A stretch of DNA of 64,000 nucleotides from JBBQZP01 sp038207585 (GTDB taxonomy: Bacteria; Pseudomonadota; Alphaproteobacteria; Rhodobacterales; Rhodobacteraceae). Every line of letters begins with the position of its first letter. Position 1 is the stretch's first letter. Under the pieces are notes generated by a model, which worked only from the letters and a program-made list of their open reading frames with translations, was not told the origin of the DNA and searched no databases. Positions 57,060 to 64,000 of this stretch are shown one piece after another. Made by a program: the position numbers and the translations under genes. The stretch covers positions 1-64,000 of the forward strand of contig JBBQZP010000006.1 in assembly GCA_038207585.1 (NCBI GenBank), in the 5' to 3' direction.

Positions 57060-58715
57060 TCAGGGGATCGTGATTTCCACCCGCTCACCCGCAGCCACCG
57101 TCACCGGCTTTTCAACCTCTTGTTCGCCGATTTTCGCGACCGCCACGTAATCACCCGCGGCGGCGGTCAGGTCTATCGCCTCGTTGTATTGGAAACTGCG
57201 CGATTTGCGGCTGCCGTCCAACGCCTTTTTCGCGTCAAAAACCTCGATCGAGCGGGCCCCTGGTGCCGATACCGCCAGCACACCCGCGTTCAAGATCACC
57301 GGCACATCAACCCGTTCGCCGACTTTCACGGTAAAGGGCACGCTTGCCGTGGCGGCTCCCAAATAAACCTCGGCGATGTAGTCGCCAGCAGGCAGGGTGA
57401 ACTTGGCCCCGGCACCGTAGCTTGTGCCAAAATCATCGCGGCTGCCATCGATCTTTTGCTTGGCCGAGGTGATGGTCACGCCGTGACTGCCATCTTCCAT
57501 CAGCATGCCTTCCACATAAAAACCGTCGATCACCGCAAGACCGCCCGCGATCACGATGTCTTTCTTGATGATCTCACCGGCAACGATCTGCAGGGTTTCG
57601 GTGACTTCGGCCTTGCCCATTGATCCGGTCACGCGCATCGCCCCGGCGGGCAGGAAGGCCTTGGTTTCGCCATAGGTCGTCCGGTCAAATCCTGTGTCAT
57701 TCTGGAAGGTAAGGCCCGCGCTGCCTTCCGTGGCACCCCCTTGCGTCAGGGTCGGGCGCAACTCGACCCGGCCCGCGTTCATCACCATCAGGGGTTCGGA
57801 CAAGGCATCGGCGGTGATCGTTACGGGCATGGACGCGCGCGCGTGATCGAGTTGCGCATGCAAGATGTAATCGCCAGGTTCGATCAGGCCTTTCCACGCA
57901 TTATATTGCGATGCAACCTGCTCGCCGTCCGATCCATCAGCGTTGGCGCGGTAAAGATCCCATCCGATACCGTTGCTGCGCTCAATCTCGGGCCCGCCTT
58001 CGGCCAGCACCGCCTTGGGCGCAAAGTTGATCTCAAGCGCTGCGGGCGGGGTGGGTTCGGGGGCGGGCGCTGGTGCGGGGGCGGGCTCTACTTCAGCTAC
58101 AGCCGTTTTCAGCGCGTCCGAAAGGCTGGCGGCATCCTTGGCCTCGATATATTTGCCACCGGTGTTTTCAGCCAGACAGGCGACCTGCTTGCCTTCATCG
58201 GCGGTCAGGCCAAAGCCCACCACATGCGCGGTGAAATCCACACCCGAGGCTTCAAGTTCGGCGCCAAGCGCGCAAGGATCGGCCTCACACGTCTCGATCC
58301 CGTCGGTGATCAGGATGACGGTCGCCTTTTCCTCCGTCGATTTCAACTCGACTGCTGCACGGCGTACGGCTTCGGTCAGCGGCGTCTTGCCCAGAAATTT
58401 CATGCCCGCTGCCGCTTGCGCAATGGCCGCGCCGGAGCCTTTCGCAGGCGCCACCATCATCTCGATATCATCGCACGAGCCTTTTTCGCGGTGTCCGTAC
58501 GCCATGAACCCCAGTTCGGTATCGGCGGGAACCGACGCCAGCACCTCGGTCAAGGCCGCGCGCGCGATCTCCAGCTTGGCCTTGCCGTCGATCTGGCCCC
58601 ACATGGAACCAGAACCGTCAAGGATGATGATGGATCTTCCCTCGGCTTGCGCGACCGGGGTAAATCCCAGAACGCAAAGCGCAAAAGCGGCAAAGAACGT
58701 GCGAATGACCTGCAT
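57060..58715 (-). CDS. Secreted von Willebrand factor A-domain protein
   Basis: 551 residues. A signal peptide (about 1-24, ending AQA) leads into a VWA domain with the metal-ion adhesion site DGSGSMWG (D33, S35, S37), then TDGIETCEADPCALG. A Pro/Ala-rich linker (about 208-230) follows, then several beta-sandwich repeats, each with GDYI-like turns (IEPGDYILHAQLDHARAS, LPAGDYIAEVYLGAATAS, AAAGDYVAVAKIGEQEVE). ATG 58715 has GGAG 6 bases upstream. It is likely to be a periplasmic or surface adhesion/scaffold protein; the ligand is unknown. Confidence 0.87.
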   Translation of the reverse strand: MQVIRTFFAAFALCVLGFTPVAQAEGRSIIILDGSGSMWGQIDGKAKLEIARAALTEVLASVPADTELGFMAYGHREKGSCDDIEMMVAPAKGSGAAIAQAAAGMKFLGKTPLTEAVRRAAVELKSTEEKATVILITDGIETCEADPCALGAELEASGVDFTAHVVGFGLTADEGKQVACLAENTGGKYIEAKDAASLSDALKTAVAEVEPAPAPAPAPEPTPPAALEINFAPKAVLAEGGPEIERSNGIGWDLYRANADGSDGEQVASQYNAWKGLIEPGDYILHAQLDHARASMPVTITADALSEPLMVMNAGRVELRPTLTQGGATEGSAGLTFQNDTGFDRTTYGETKAFLPAGAMRVTGSMGKAEVTETLQIVAGEIIKKDIVIAGGLAVIDGFYVEGMLMEDGSHGVTITSAKQKIDGSRDDFGTSYGAGAKFTLPAGDYIAEVYLGAATASVPFTVKVGERVDVPVILNAGVLAVSAPGARSIEVFDAKKALDGSRKSRSFQYNEAIDLTAAAGDYVAVAKIGEQEVEKPVTVAAGERVEITIP

Positions 58716-58801
58716 CATATACTCCGGTGCTGAAAAAACTGAGCAGATGCTAGGATCGGTTTGACGATAAAACAAGTCCCCCTTCATGGGCTTGAAATTG
58801 A

Positions 58802-58828
58802 GTGGCCGCCGCTATGTGCGGCGGCCAC
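58802..58828. terminator. 10-bp perfect hairpin between the fasciclin and VWA genes
   Basis: GTGGCCGCCG and CGGCGGCCAC pair exactly around CTATGTG. It stands about 100 bases downstream of the fasciclin stop on the minus strand and probably ends that transcript, although no T-run follows. A smaller CCCCG/CGGGG hairpin and the palindrome GGTCCGGACC lie between it and the gene. Confidence 0.5.
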
Positions 58829-58924
58829 CGGGATGGACACGCTGTTGGGGACAGTTGATTGCGCCCACCCCGGTTTACGGGGTCCGGACCATGGAAGAGA
58901 CGCCCCGGCCCGGTTTGCCCGCAA

Positions 58925-59479
58925 TCAGCCTGCCGGAAGCAGAACGCGGTCGATCACATGGATGACACCGTTCGATTGCTTGACGTTGGCAATGGTGACG
59001 TTGGCCTTGTTGCCCTGACCGTCGATGATCTGGATACCACCGCCTGCAGCCTCGATGGTGAATTCGCAGCCGCCAACGGTTTTGACTTTGTGGGCGCCGC
59101 CGTCATCGGCAACCATCTGCTTGATCGCGCCTGACATGGCGTTTGCCGCGATGACATGGCAGGTCAGGATCTTGGTCAGCGTGTCTTTGTTCTCGGGCTT
59201 CAGCAGCGTCTCGACAGTGCCTTTGGGCAGTTTGGCAAAGGCTTCGTTGGTGGGGGCCAGAACGGTGAACGGGCCTTTGCCCATCAGCGTATCGACCAGC
59301 CCTGCAGCCTTCACGGCAGCAACAAGCGTTGTGTGGTCGGCCGAATTCACCGCGTTTTCGATGATGTTCTTGTTCTCGAACATCGGCGCACCGCCGACTT
59401 CGGGGTTGGCGGCGAAGGCCATGCTTGCCGAAAGGGCGGCAGCGGCGGTCAGGGTTGCGATACGAAAGGTGTTGAACAT
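58925..59479 (-). CDS. Fasciclin-domain secreted protein
   Basis: 184 residues. The signal peptide ends at AFA (about residue 23). One FAS1 domain: NIIENAVNSADHTTLVAAVKAAG, GKGPFTVLAPTNEAFAKLP, LTKILTCHVI, and the terminal VIHVIDRVLLP. Such proteins act in adhesion or surface stress responses. It has its own promoter-like site (59527-59553) and two stable hairpins in the leader (59488-59515). It sits 95 bp downstream of an ECF sigma/anti-sigma pair, as in the mycobacterial SigK regulon. Confidence 0.92.
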   Translation of the reverse strand: MFNTFRIATLTAAAALSASMAFAANPEVGGAPMFENKNIIENAVNSADHTTLVAAVKAAGLVDTLMGKGPFTVLAPTNEAFAKLPKGTVETLLKPENKDTLTKILTCHVIAANAMSGAIKQMVADDGGAHKVKTVGGCEFTIEAAGGGIQIIDGQGNKANVTIANVKQSNGVIHVIDRVLLPAG

Positions 59480-59487
59480 CTTTTTCT

Positions 59488-59515
59488 CCGGTTGAACCGG
59501 CAGGATCTTCCTGCC
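59488..59515 (-). promoter_or_regulatory. Two leader hairpins before the fasciclin gene
   Basis: GGCAGGA-TCT-TCCTGCC (59499-59515) and CCGGTT-G-AACCGG (59488-59500) share two bases at their junction. The second ends at the Shine-Dalgarno GGAG. They may protect the mRNA or control initiation. Confidence 0.4.
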
Positions 59516-59526
59516 TTGTGCCGAAG

Positions 59527-59553
59527 TTACGGGGCTGTATCGGGGTTAGTTTC
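59527..59553 (-). promoter_or_regulatory. Candidate ECF-type promoter of the fasciclin gene
   Basis: On the minus strand GAAAC (59549-59553), 17 bases, CGTAA (59527-59531): the spacing and -35 AAC core of ECF promoters. The gap before the ECF sigma gene carries a related pattern, CAAAC-N17-CACAA. This suggests control by the neighbouring sigma factor. Confidence 0.45.
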
Positions 59554-59573
59554 AGACCGGCCGAGAAAAAAGT

Positions 59574-60239
59574 TCAGCCGCGCGAAACGGCCCCTGTTAC
59601 CAGAACCGGCCCGGTGGGCGCACCTGTGGTAGAGCCGCCGTCGGGCTCCAGGCTGACAGCAAGAACGGCACCATCGGGCAGATCGGCCAATGTCTTGGTC
59701 ACCGACGCGGCGTCGATCAATCCAAGCGACACCGGGGCCGCGGTGCCCACGATCAGCCACAGCTCATAGTCACGCCCATCCTCGGCGGCAGGGCCGCCCG
59801 ATTGCGTCAGCGTCAGCGTGTCGCCGGAATAGCTGGCCGCAAAGACCAGCGGTTGCGCCTCGGCACTCAGGGTTGCGACCAGCGGCGGGTTGGGCGTCAG
59901 GCTGGGCAGCACGAAAACCGCTGCCAGCGCCAAAGCTGCCGCCGCACCTGCGCCAAGAAGCCAGCCCATCAGATAGCCGCGCTTCGGGGCAGGGGCCGGG
60001 GTTACGAACAGCCGCCCCTCGATCCGGGTCAGAATGTCGGGTGCCGGGGATTCGGCGAAATCGTCGTTCAGCGCCGAAAAGCGTTGCTCCCACCCGAGGA
60101 CCTGGGCGGAAAGCGTGCTGTCACGCTTCATGCGTTCCTCGACCGCGATCCGGTCGGACAGATCCAGCACGCCAAGAACATATTCGGCGGCCAGAAGGTC
60201 GGCATCATCATCGGGGGGTGGGGTGCGGGTGTCGGTCAT
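59574..60239 (-). CDS. RskA-like anti-sigma factor
   Basis: 221 residues. A cytosolic N-terminal sigma-binding region (LLAAEYVLGVLDLSDRIAVE, WEQRFSALNDDF) is followed by one membrane segment (about 91-113) and a periplasmic RskA C-terminal domain (GRDYELWLIVGTAAPVSLGL, GAVLAVSLEPDGG). It has no zinc HxxxCxxC motif. RskA proteins hold ECF sigma factors until cleaved by regulated proteolysis. ATGA overlap with the sigma gene. Start at 60239. Confidence 0.9.
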   Translation of the reverse strand: MTDTRTPPPDDDADLLAAEYVLGVLDLSDRIAVEERMKRDSTLSAQVLGWEQRFSALNDDFAESPAPDILTRIEGRLFVTPAPAPKRGYLMGWLLGAGAAAALALAAVFVLPSLTPNPPLVATLSAEAQPLVFAASYSGDTLTLTQSGGPAAEDGRDYELWLIVGTAAPVSLGLIDAASVTKTLADLPDGAVLAVSLEPDGGSTTGAPTGPVLVTGAVSRG

Positions 60240-60775
60240 GCGTCCATACACTCCCGCAGACTGGCAAGGCTGCGCCTTAACCATGTGCGCATCGTGTTGA
60301 TCGGCACCGCGTGGTTGTCGGCAAGTTGTTGATACGAAAGGCCGCCCAGATATGCGCCCTGCACAGCGCGGGCGCGGTCTGGTTCTAGCTGACCCATGCA
60401 ATCAACGATGCGGCGTGCCTCACCCTGTTTTATCAGGCTGGTTTCTACCGAGGGTTTGCGGTCAACAATCGCCTCTGCCTCGCCGTCGGCCATGGTCACA
60501 TCTGCGCGGGCGCGCAGGCGGTCGATGGCATGGTTGCGCGTGATGGCAATCAGCCAGGTCATCGGCTGACCTTTCTCGGGGTCATAACGACCCGCCCGCA
60601 ACCACACCCTGGTAAAAACTTCCTGCAACGCATCCTCGGCTTCTGCTCTGTTCCCAAGGATACGCAACAGCGTGCCGAAAAGTTTCGCGGATGCCGCTGC
60701 ATAAAGCGCGCGGAACGCCGCACGGTCCTGTGCGGCGATCCGGGTCAGCAGGTTTGCCAGCGTGGTTTCGGTCAT
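60236..60775 (-). CDS. ECF sigma factor (SigK/ECF19-like)
   Basis: 179 residues. Region 2: FRALYAAASAKLFGTLLRIL, EDALQEVFTRVWLRAGRYDP, PMTWLIAITRNHAIDRLR. Region 4: RAVQGAYLGGLSYQQLADNH followed by INTMRTWLRRSLASL. The pairing with an RskA-type anti-sigma factor and a fasciclin gene is that of M. tuberculosis SigK, but the lineage assignment would need a tree. The start at 60775 has no strong Shine-Dalgarno. Confidence 0.92.
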   Translation of the reverse strand: MTETTLANLLTRIAAQDRAAFRALYAAASAKLFGTLLRILGNRAEAEDALQEVFTRVWLRAGRYDPEKGQPMTWLIAITRNHAIDRLRARADVTMADGEAEAIVDRKPSVETSLIKQGEARRIVDCMGQLEPDRARAVQGAYLGGLSYQQLADNHAVPINTMRTWLRRSLASLRECMDA

Positions 60776-60786
60776 TAGGCCATCCG

Positions 60787-60813
60787 TTGTGCTGCACCGC
60801 AGCCTACCGTTTG
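60787..60813 (-). promoter_or_regulatory. Possible autoregulatory ECF-type promoter
   Basis: CAAAC (60809-60813), 17 bases, CACAA (60787-60791) on the minus strand, just upstream of the sigma gene. It shares the xAAAC-N17-CxxAAC pattern with the fasciclin promoter candidate. Weak on its own. Confidence 0.3.
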
Positions 60814-60820
60814 CAACAGT

Positions 60821-62899
60821 CTAGCTTTTTCTTCGCCGCCGTCCACCCTCGGCGCCGTTCGGATTGTAGCTGACATCGGGCAGGGTGATGATGGCCATCA
60901 GTTCGGGAAACGGATCGGTGGCATGCGGAATGGCGTTGGCATTCACGAAATGCTCCTGAAACCGTGGCGCGAGGGCGGTTTCGACCTTGTGGATCTGATG
61001 CACCGTCGTCTCGATCGCGTCGCGGGCCGTGCGGTTGCACAGGGCGATGCGCGCGCCTGTGCCTGCCGCGTTCCCGGCGGAGAACACTTTGTTCAGGGGC
61101 GCATCGGGGATCATGCCCAGCACCATCGCGTGTTTCGGGCTGATATGCGCACCAAAGGCACCGGCCAGCACGATCCGGTCAACATGATCGACGCCCATTT
61201 CATCCATCAACAACCGCGCGCCTGCGTAAAGCGCCGATTTCGCAAGCTGAATGGCGCGGATATCGCCTTGGGTCACCATGATCAGCGGGCCGCCCTCGGC
61301 GGTGCCGTCATGCAGCAGATAGCCATGCGTGCGCCCCGTAGGCACCGACCGCGCGCTGCCGACCTGTTCGGCAGACCCGATCAGACCCGATGCATCGACC
61401 AGTCCCGCCATGCGCATCTCGGCCACCGCCTCGATGATGCCCGATCCGCAGATGCCGCTGATGCCGGTGGTGGCGGTGGCGGCGGCAAAGGCCGGATCAT
61501 CCGACCACAGATCAGACCCGATCACCTTGAAGCGAGGCTCTTTCGTAACCGCGTCAATCTCGACCCGTTCAATCGCACCGGGGGCGGCGCGCTGGCCCGA
61601 ACTGATCTGCGCGCCTTCAAACGCAGGTCCAGTGGGTGACGAACAGGCCAGTACCTTGGTTTCATTGCCCAGCAGGATCTCGGCATTGGTGCCAACATCA
61701 ACAATCAGCACCATGTCTTTGGATTTGTTGGGTTCTTCGGCCAAGGCCACAGCGGCGCAATCGGCCCCGACATGGCCCGCAATGCAGGGCAGGATATAAA
61801 CCCGCGCGGCACGGTTCACCGCCGCCAGATCAAGCTCTCGCGCATCAAGGCTGAGGCTGCCCGAGGTGGCAAGCGCGAAGGGCGCCTGACCCAGTTCCAC
61901 CGGATCAATGCCTAGCAAAAGATGGTGCATCACCGGATTGCACACGAACACCAGCTCGTAAATCGACTGCGGATCTACGCCCGCCTCGGTCGCGATGCTT
62001 TGCGTCAGACCGTTGATCGCGGTGCGCACGGCTGCGGTCATTTCAACATCGCCGCCGGGGTTCATCATGGCATAGCTGACCCGGCTCATCAGGTCTTCGC
62101 CAAAGCGGATCTGCGGGTTCATCACCCCGGCCGATGCCAGAACCGCCCCGGTGCGCAGATCGCACAGGTGGGCCGCGATGGTGGTTGATCCAAGGTCGAT
62201 GGCCAGCCCGTAGATCGGGCTTTCGTAAAACCCCGGCCAGATGTCCAGAATGCGGTAGCGGTGATCGTGGTTGCCCTTGTGCAGCGCCACCGTCACCTTC
62301 CATTCGCCCTTGCGCAGCACCGGTTGCAGGCGGCGCAGAATGGCAAGATCGGTCACAATCTCGTCCACCTGGCACTGGTCGCGCAAGGCCTGCGCCACCC
62401 GTTCAAAATCGCCCGAGGGTTCGTGCATATCGGGTTCCTGCACCTCAATGTACAAAAGCCGGGTTGCGGGGTCCATCACGATATCGCGCTGGGTGGCCGA
62501 TTTGCGGATGACCTGCTTGTGGACCTGACTTTCGGCGGGAACATCAATGACGACATCGCCTTGCACTTTCGCCTGACAGCCCAAGCGCCGCCCGTCAATC
62601 AACCCGCGGATGGATTTGTAGCGTTCCTCGACCGAGTTCCAGTCGGACAGCGCATCGGCGGCGACGGTGACGCCATGCTTGGCAAACTCACCATAGCCCG
62701 GCGTGATCTGACATTTGGAGCAGATGCCGCGCCCGCCGCAGACAGAGTCAAGATCAACTCCCAACTGCCGCGCCGCCGTCAGAACCGGGGTGCCGATGGC
62801 GAACCGCCCACGCTTGCCCGAGGGGGTAAAGATCACCAAAGCGTCGCCCACTGGATCAGCGGTCGTCTCGGTATGGGGGGCGGTGGTCTGAACGGTCAT
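60821..62899 (-). CDS. RamA/RACo-like ATP-dependent corrinoid-protein activator
   Basis: 692 residues. An N-terminal [2Fe-2S] ferredoxin domain has cysteines C54, C60 and C63 (CGGRGICSKCQI) and C108, a linker domain, then a large ASKHA (DUF4445) domain with GLAIDLGSTTIAAHLCDL and DVGTNAEILLGNE. RACo proteins reduce inactive cob(II)alamin to cob(I)alamin at the cost of ATP. In roseobacters a protein of this kind is needed for the split, reactivation-domain-lacking MetH methionine synthase; the other met genes are not here. Start at 62899 with AGAGG upstream. Confidence 0.88.
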   Translation of the reverse strand: MTVQTTAPHTETTADPVGDALVIFTPSGKRGRFAIGTPVLTAARQLGVDLDSVCGGRGICSKCQITPGYGEFAKHGVTVAADALSDWNSVEERYKSIRGLIDGRRLGCQAKVQGDVVIDVPAESQVHKQVIRKSATQRDIVMDPATRLLYIEVQEPDMHEPSGDFERVAQALRDQCQVDEIVTDLAILRRLQPVLRKGEWKVTVALHKGNHDHRYRILDIWPGFYESPIYGLAIDLGSTTIAAHLCDLRTGAVLASAGVMNPQIRFGEDLMSRVSYAMMNPGGDVEMTAAVRTAINGLTQSIATEAGVDPQSIYELVFVCNPVMHHLLLGIDPVELGQAPFALATSGSLSLDARELDLAAVNRAARVYILPCIAGHVGADCAAVALAEEPNKSKDMVLIVDVGTNAEILLGNETKVLACSSPTGPAFEGAQISSGQRAAPGAIERVEIDAVTKEPRFKVIGSDLWSDDPAFAAATATTGISGICGSGIIEAVAEMRMAGLVDASGLIGSAEQVGSARSVPTGRTHGYLLHDGTAEGGPLIMVTQGDIRAIQLAKSALYAGARLLMDEMGVDHVDRIVLAGAFGAHISPKHAMVLGMIPDAPLNKVFSAGNAAGTGARIALCNRTARDAIETTVHQIHKVETALAPRFQEHFVNANAIPHATDPFPELMAIITLPDVSYNPNGAEGGRRRRKS

Positions 62900-63010
62900 C
62901 GTGGCCTCTGTGCTGCATTGCCCCTTTGTAGGGTGCAGATGCGCGGCTGCAATGCCTGTCAGCGGCAAATGAGCGTCCGCTTTCGCCTTAAGGGGCGGTG
63001 CCGCGTCGTT

Positions 63011-64000
63011 TCAGAACAAGAGGTGATCAAAGATGATGCGATCCCCGGATGCCAAAACCATCACCGTATCGCCGGAGGCGTGATGCGTATCGATGCTGTC
63101 AGGCAGGTTCCTGACGTTAAGCGCGCGGCCATCGACAACCAGCCGGTCAACGCCGATGTGGAAATCGGTCACGACGGACGTTGTGTGCGCCCCACCTCTG
63201 GCATGGGTAAAAACAAACGAGTCCGCCCCGGTGCCTCCGGTCAGGCGGTGACCGCTTCGCGCTATATCGGCGATCAGAACATCGGCACCGCCATCGCCCG
63301 AAAGCTGGCTTTTGCCGATGCCGGTGTAAAGGCGGTCATCGCCCAGACCACCTTTGATCGCGTTGTGTCCCGACGCGCCATAGATGATATCATTGCCGTT
63401 GCCGCCGTAAGCCGTGTCGTTGCCGGACCCCAGATTGATACGGTCGTTGCCGTTCGCGCCGAACACGCGATCATTCTGCCCACCGGAATAGATGCGGTCG
63501 CTGCCTGAGCCGCCGCTGATCAGATCACGGCCCGTGCCGCCCATCAAAAGGTCGCGCCCGCCGCCGCCGCGCAACAGATCATTGCCAGCACCGCCGTTCA
63601 GCGTATCGCCAAGCGCGCTGCCGGTAACGGTGTCATTTCCGGCCGCCGCCAGAACCGACCGCGCCGATCCGGCAAAGACATTGCCGCCGAAATCCTGATA
63701 GCCGACGGCGATGGTGTCATGCGTCGAGGTGCCGTCGATCTTGGTCGAGGTTCCGCGAAACTCTACCGAATGGGACGTAAAGCCTGCCCGCGCATCCAGC
63801 AGGATCGTTTGCGTGCCGTCCTTGTGGCGGATCACGACATCATTGACGGCCCCGCCATTAACCGCCGCATAGCTGACATGGCTGCGGACTTCGGCCCAGG
63901 TTGTATAGCCATGCCCAAGGAATACCCGGTCGCCAAGGCTGGTGCGCAGATCAACGATCACATCTGTGCCGGAACTGGCATCGAACCGGTCCTTGCCGCT
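63011..64000 (-). CDS. RTX calcium-binding protein, cut by the window edge
   Basis: The minus-strand frame is open to the edge at 64000, so the start is missing; 329 codons are present. Glycine-rich nonapeptide repeats of the GGxGxDxLx type run from about GDTLNGGAGNDLLRGGGGRD to GGLGDDRLYTG, at least ten copies. The end VLASGDRIIFDHLLF is like the C-terminal secretion signal region of type I substrates. Proteins of this type are exported by ABC/MFP/TolC systems and fold on binding calcium. The enzymatic or adhesive N-terminus is outside the window. Confidence 0.87.
   Translation of the reverse strand, partial: SGKDRFDASSGTDVIVDLRTSLGDRVFLGHGYTTWAEVRSHVSYAAVNGGAVNDVVIRHKDGTQTILLDARAGFTSHSVEFRGTSTKIDGTSTHDTIAVGYQDFGGNVFAGSARSVLAAAGNDTVTGSALGDTLNGGAGNDLLRGGGGRDLLMGGTGRDLISGGSGSDRIYSGGQNDRVFGANGNDRINLGSGNDTAYGGNGNDIIYGASGHNAIKGGLGDDRLYTGIGKSQLSGDGGADVLIADIARSGHRLTGGTGADSFVFTHARGGAHTTSVVTDFHIGVDRLVVDGRALNVRNLPDSIDTHHASGDTVMVLASGDRIIFDHLLF

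Noticed and set aside
62261..63508. 415-codon plus-strand frame across the activator and RTX genes
   Set aside because: Runs antisense over two real genes and their gap; no domain seen.
63011..64000. Tandem DNA repeat array
   Set aside because: The periodicity is that of RTX nonapeptide codons, not of a non-coding repeat.

Overview
The window is chromosomal DNA of an alphaproteobacterium of the order Rhodobacterales (Rhodobacter/Roseobacter group). This rests on high GC (roughly 63%), the protein sequences, and gene orders typical of the group: purL-bolA-grxD, argS-SPOR-nagZ-scpA-scpB, yceD/rpmF-plsX-fabH-ihfA-merR, zwf-pgl-pgi, and an unlinked gene-transfer-agent lysis pair. I cannot name a genus. 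No rRNA operon, CRISPR array, insertion sequence or prophage is visible; there are two tRNA genes (Pro-GGG and Gly-CCC).

Region 1 (1-9196) is the most accessory-looking part. A two-component system (HK/RR, minus strand) diverges from a plus-strand cluster: a small periplasmic PepSY protein, an Asp/Cys-rich secreted protein, a DUF2271 protein, a PepSY_TM protein fused to a CysJ-like flavodoxin reductase, an ApbE flavin transferase, a P1B-type metal ATPase with a TPC motif, and the amputated N-terminus of a VIT1/CCC1 iron transporter. I read it as a candidate trans-membrane flavin electron-transfer module linked to metal (probably iron) handling, with a possible FMN attachment site (NGITGAS) in the DUF2271 protein. 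Two strong inverted repeats follow it.

Region 2 (9197-23997) carries methylmalonate-semialdehyde dehydrogenase with a divergent LysR regulator, a CBS protein, coaD, gap, tkt, a cell-division pair (ZauP-like and ZapA), an MliC-type lysozyme inhibitor, the purL-hypothetical-bolA-small membrane protein-grxD operon and a second LysR gene. Between that LysR gene and purL lies a candidate small RNA: a GNRA-capped hairpin, a CCUCCC single-stranded motif and a perfect terminator.

Region 3 (24249-36045) carries a lysophospholipid acyltransferase, murI, argC and ccmE. It continues with the GTA-type endolysin/holin pair, whose Shine-Dalgarno lies in competing G/C-tract hairpins. argS follows, its Shine-Dalgarno inside a 13-bp inverted repeat, then a SPOR protein, nagZ, scpAB, a PACE transporter, a two-domain dCTP deaminase and tRNA-Pro.

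Region 4 (36100-49062) carries the merR-ihfA-fabH-plsX-rpmF cluster, yceD, bamE, an OlsB/GlsB-family N-acyltransferase, an ABC-F ATPase, an outer-membrane beta-barrel protein, cysS, cimA and a squalene/phytoene synthase-family protein. The 3' half of cysS (about 45940-46655) has a sharply lower GC content and different codon choice, which looks like a recombinant replacement of the C-terminal domain.

Region 5 (49090-64000) carries an MFS transporter, a DNA glycosylase, a carboxylesterase, an HNH endonuclease and the zwf-pgl-pgi operon with a LacI-type palindrome upstream and three palindromes behind it. RidA, tRNA-Gly and a VWA protein follow. Next are a fasciclin/anti-sigma/ECF-sigma group that mirrors the mycobacterial SigK-RskA-MPT70 arrangement, a RamA/RACo-like corrinoid-protein activator, and an RTX protein cut by the window edge.
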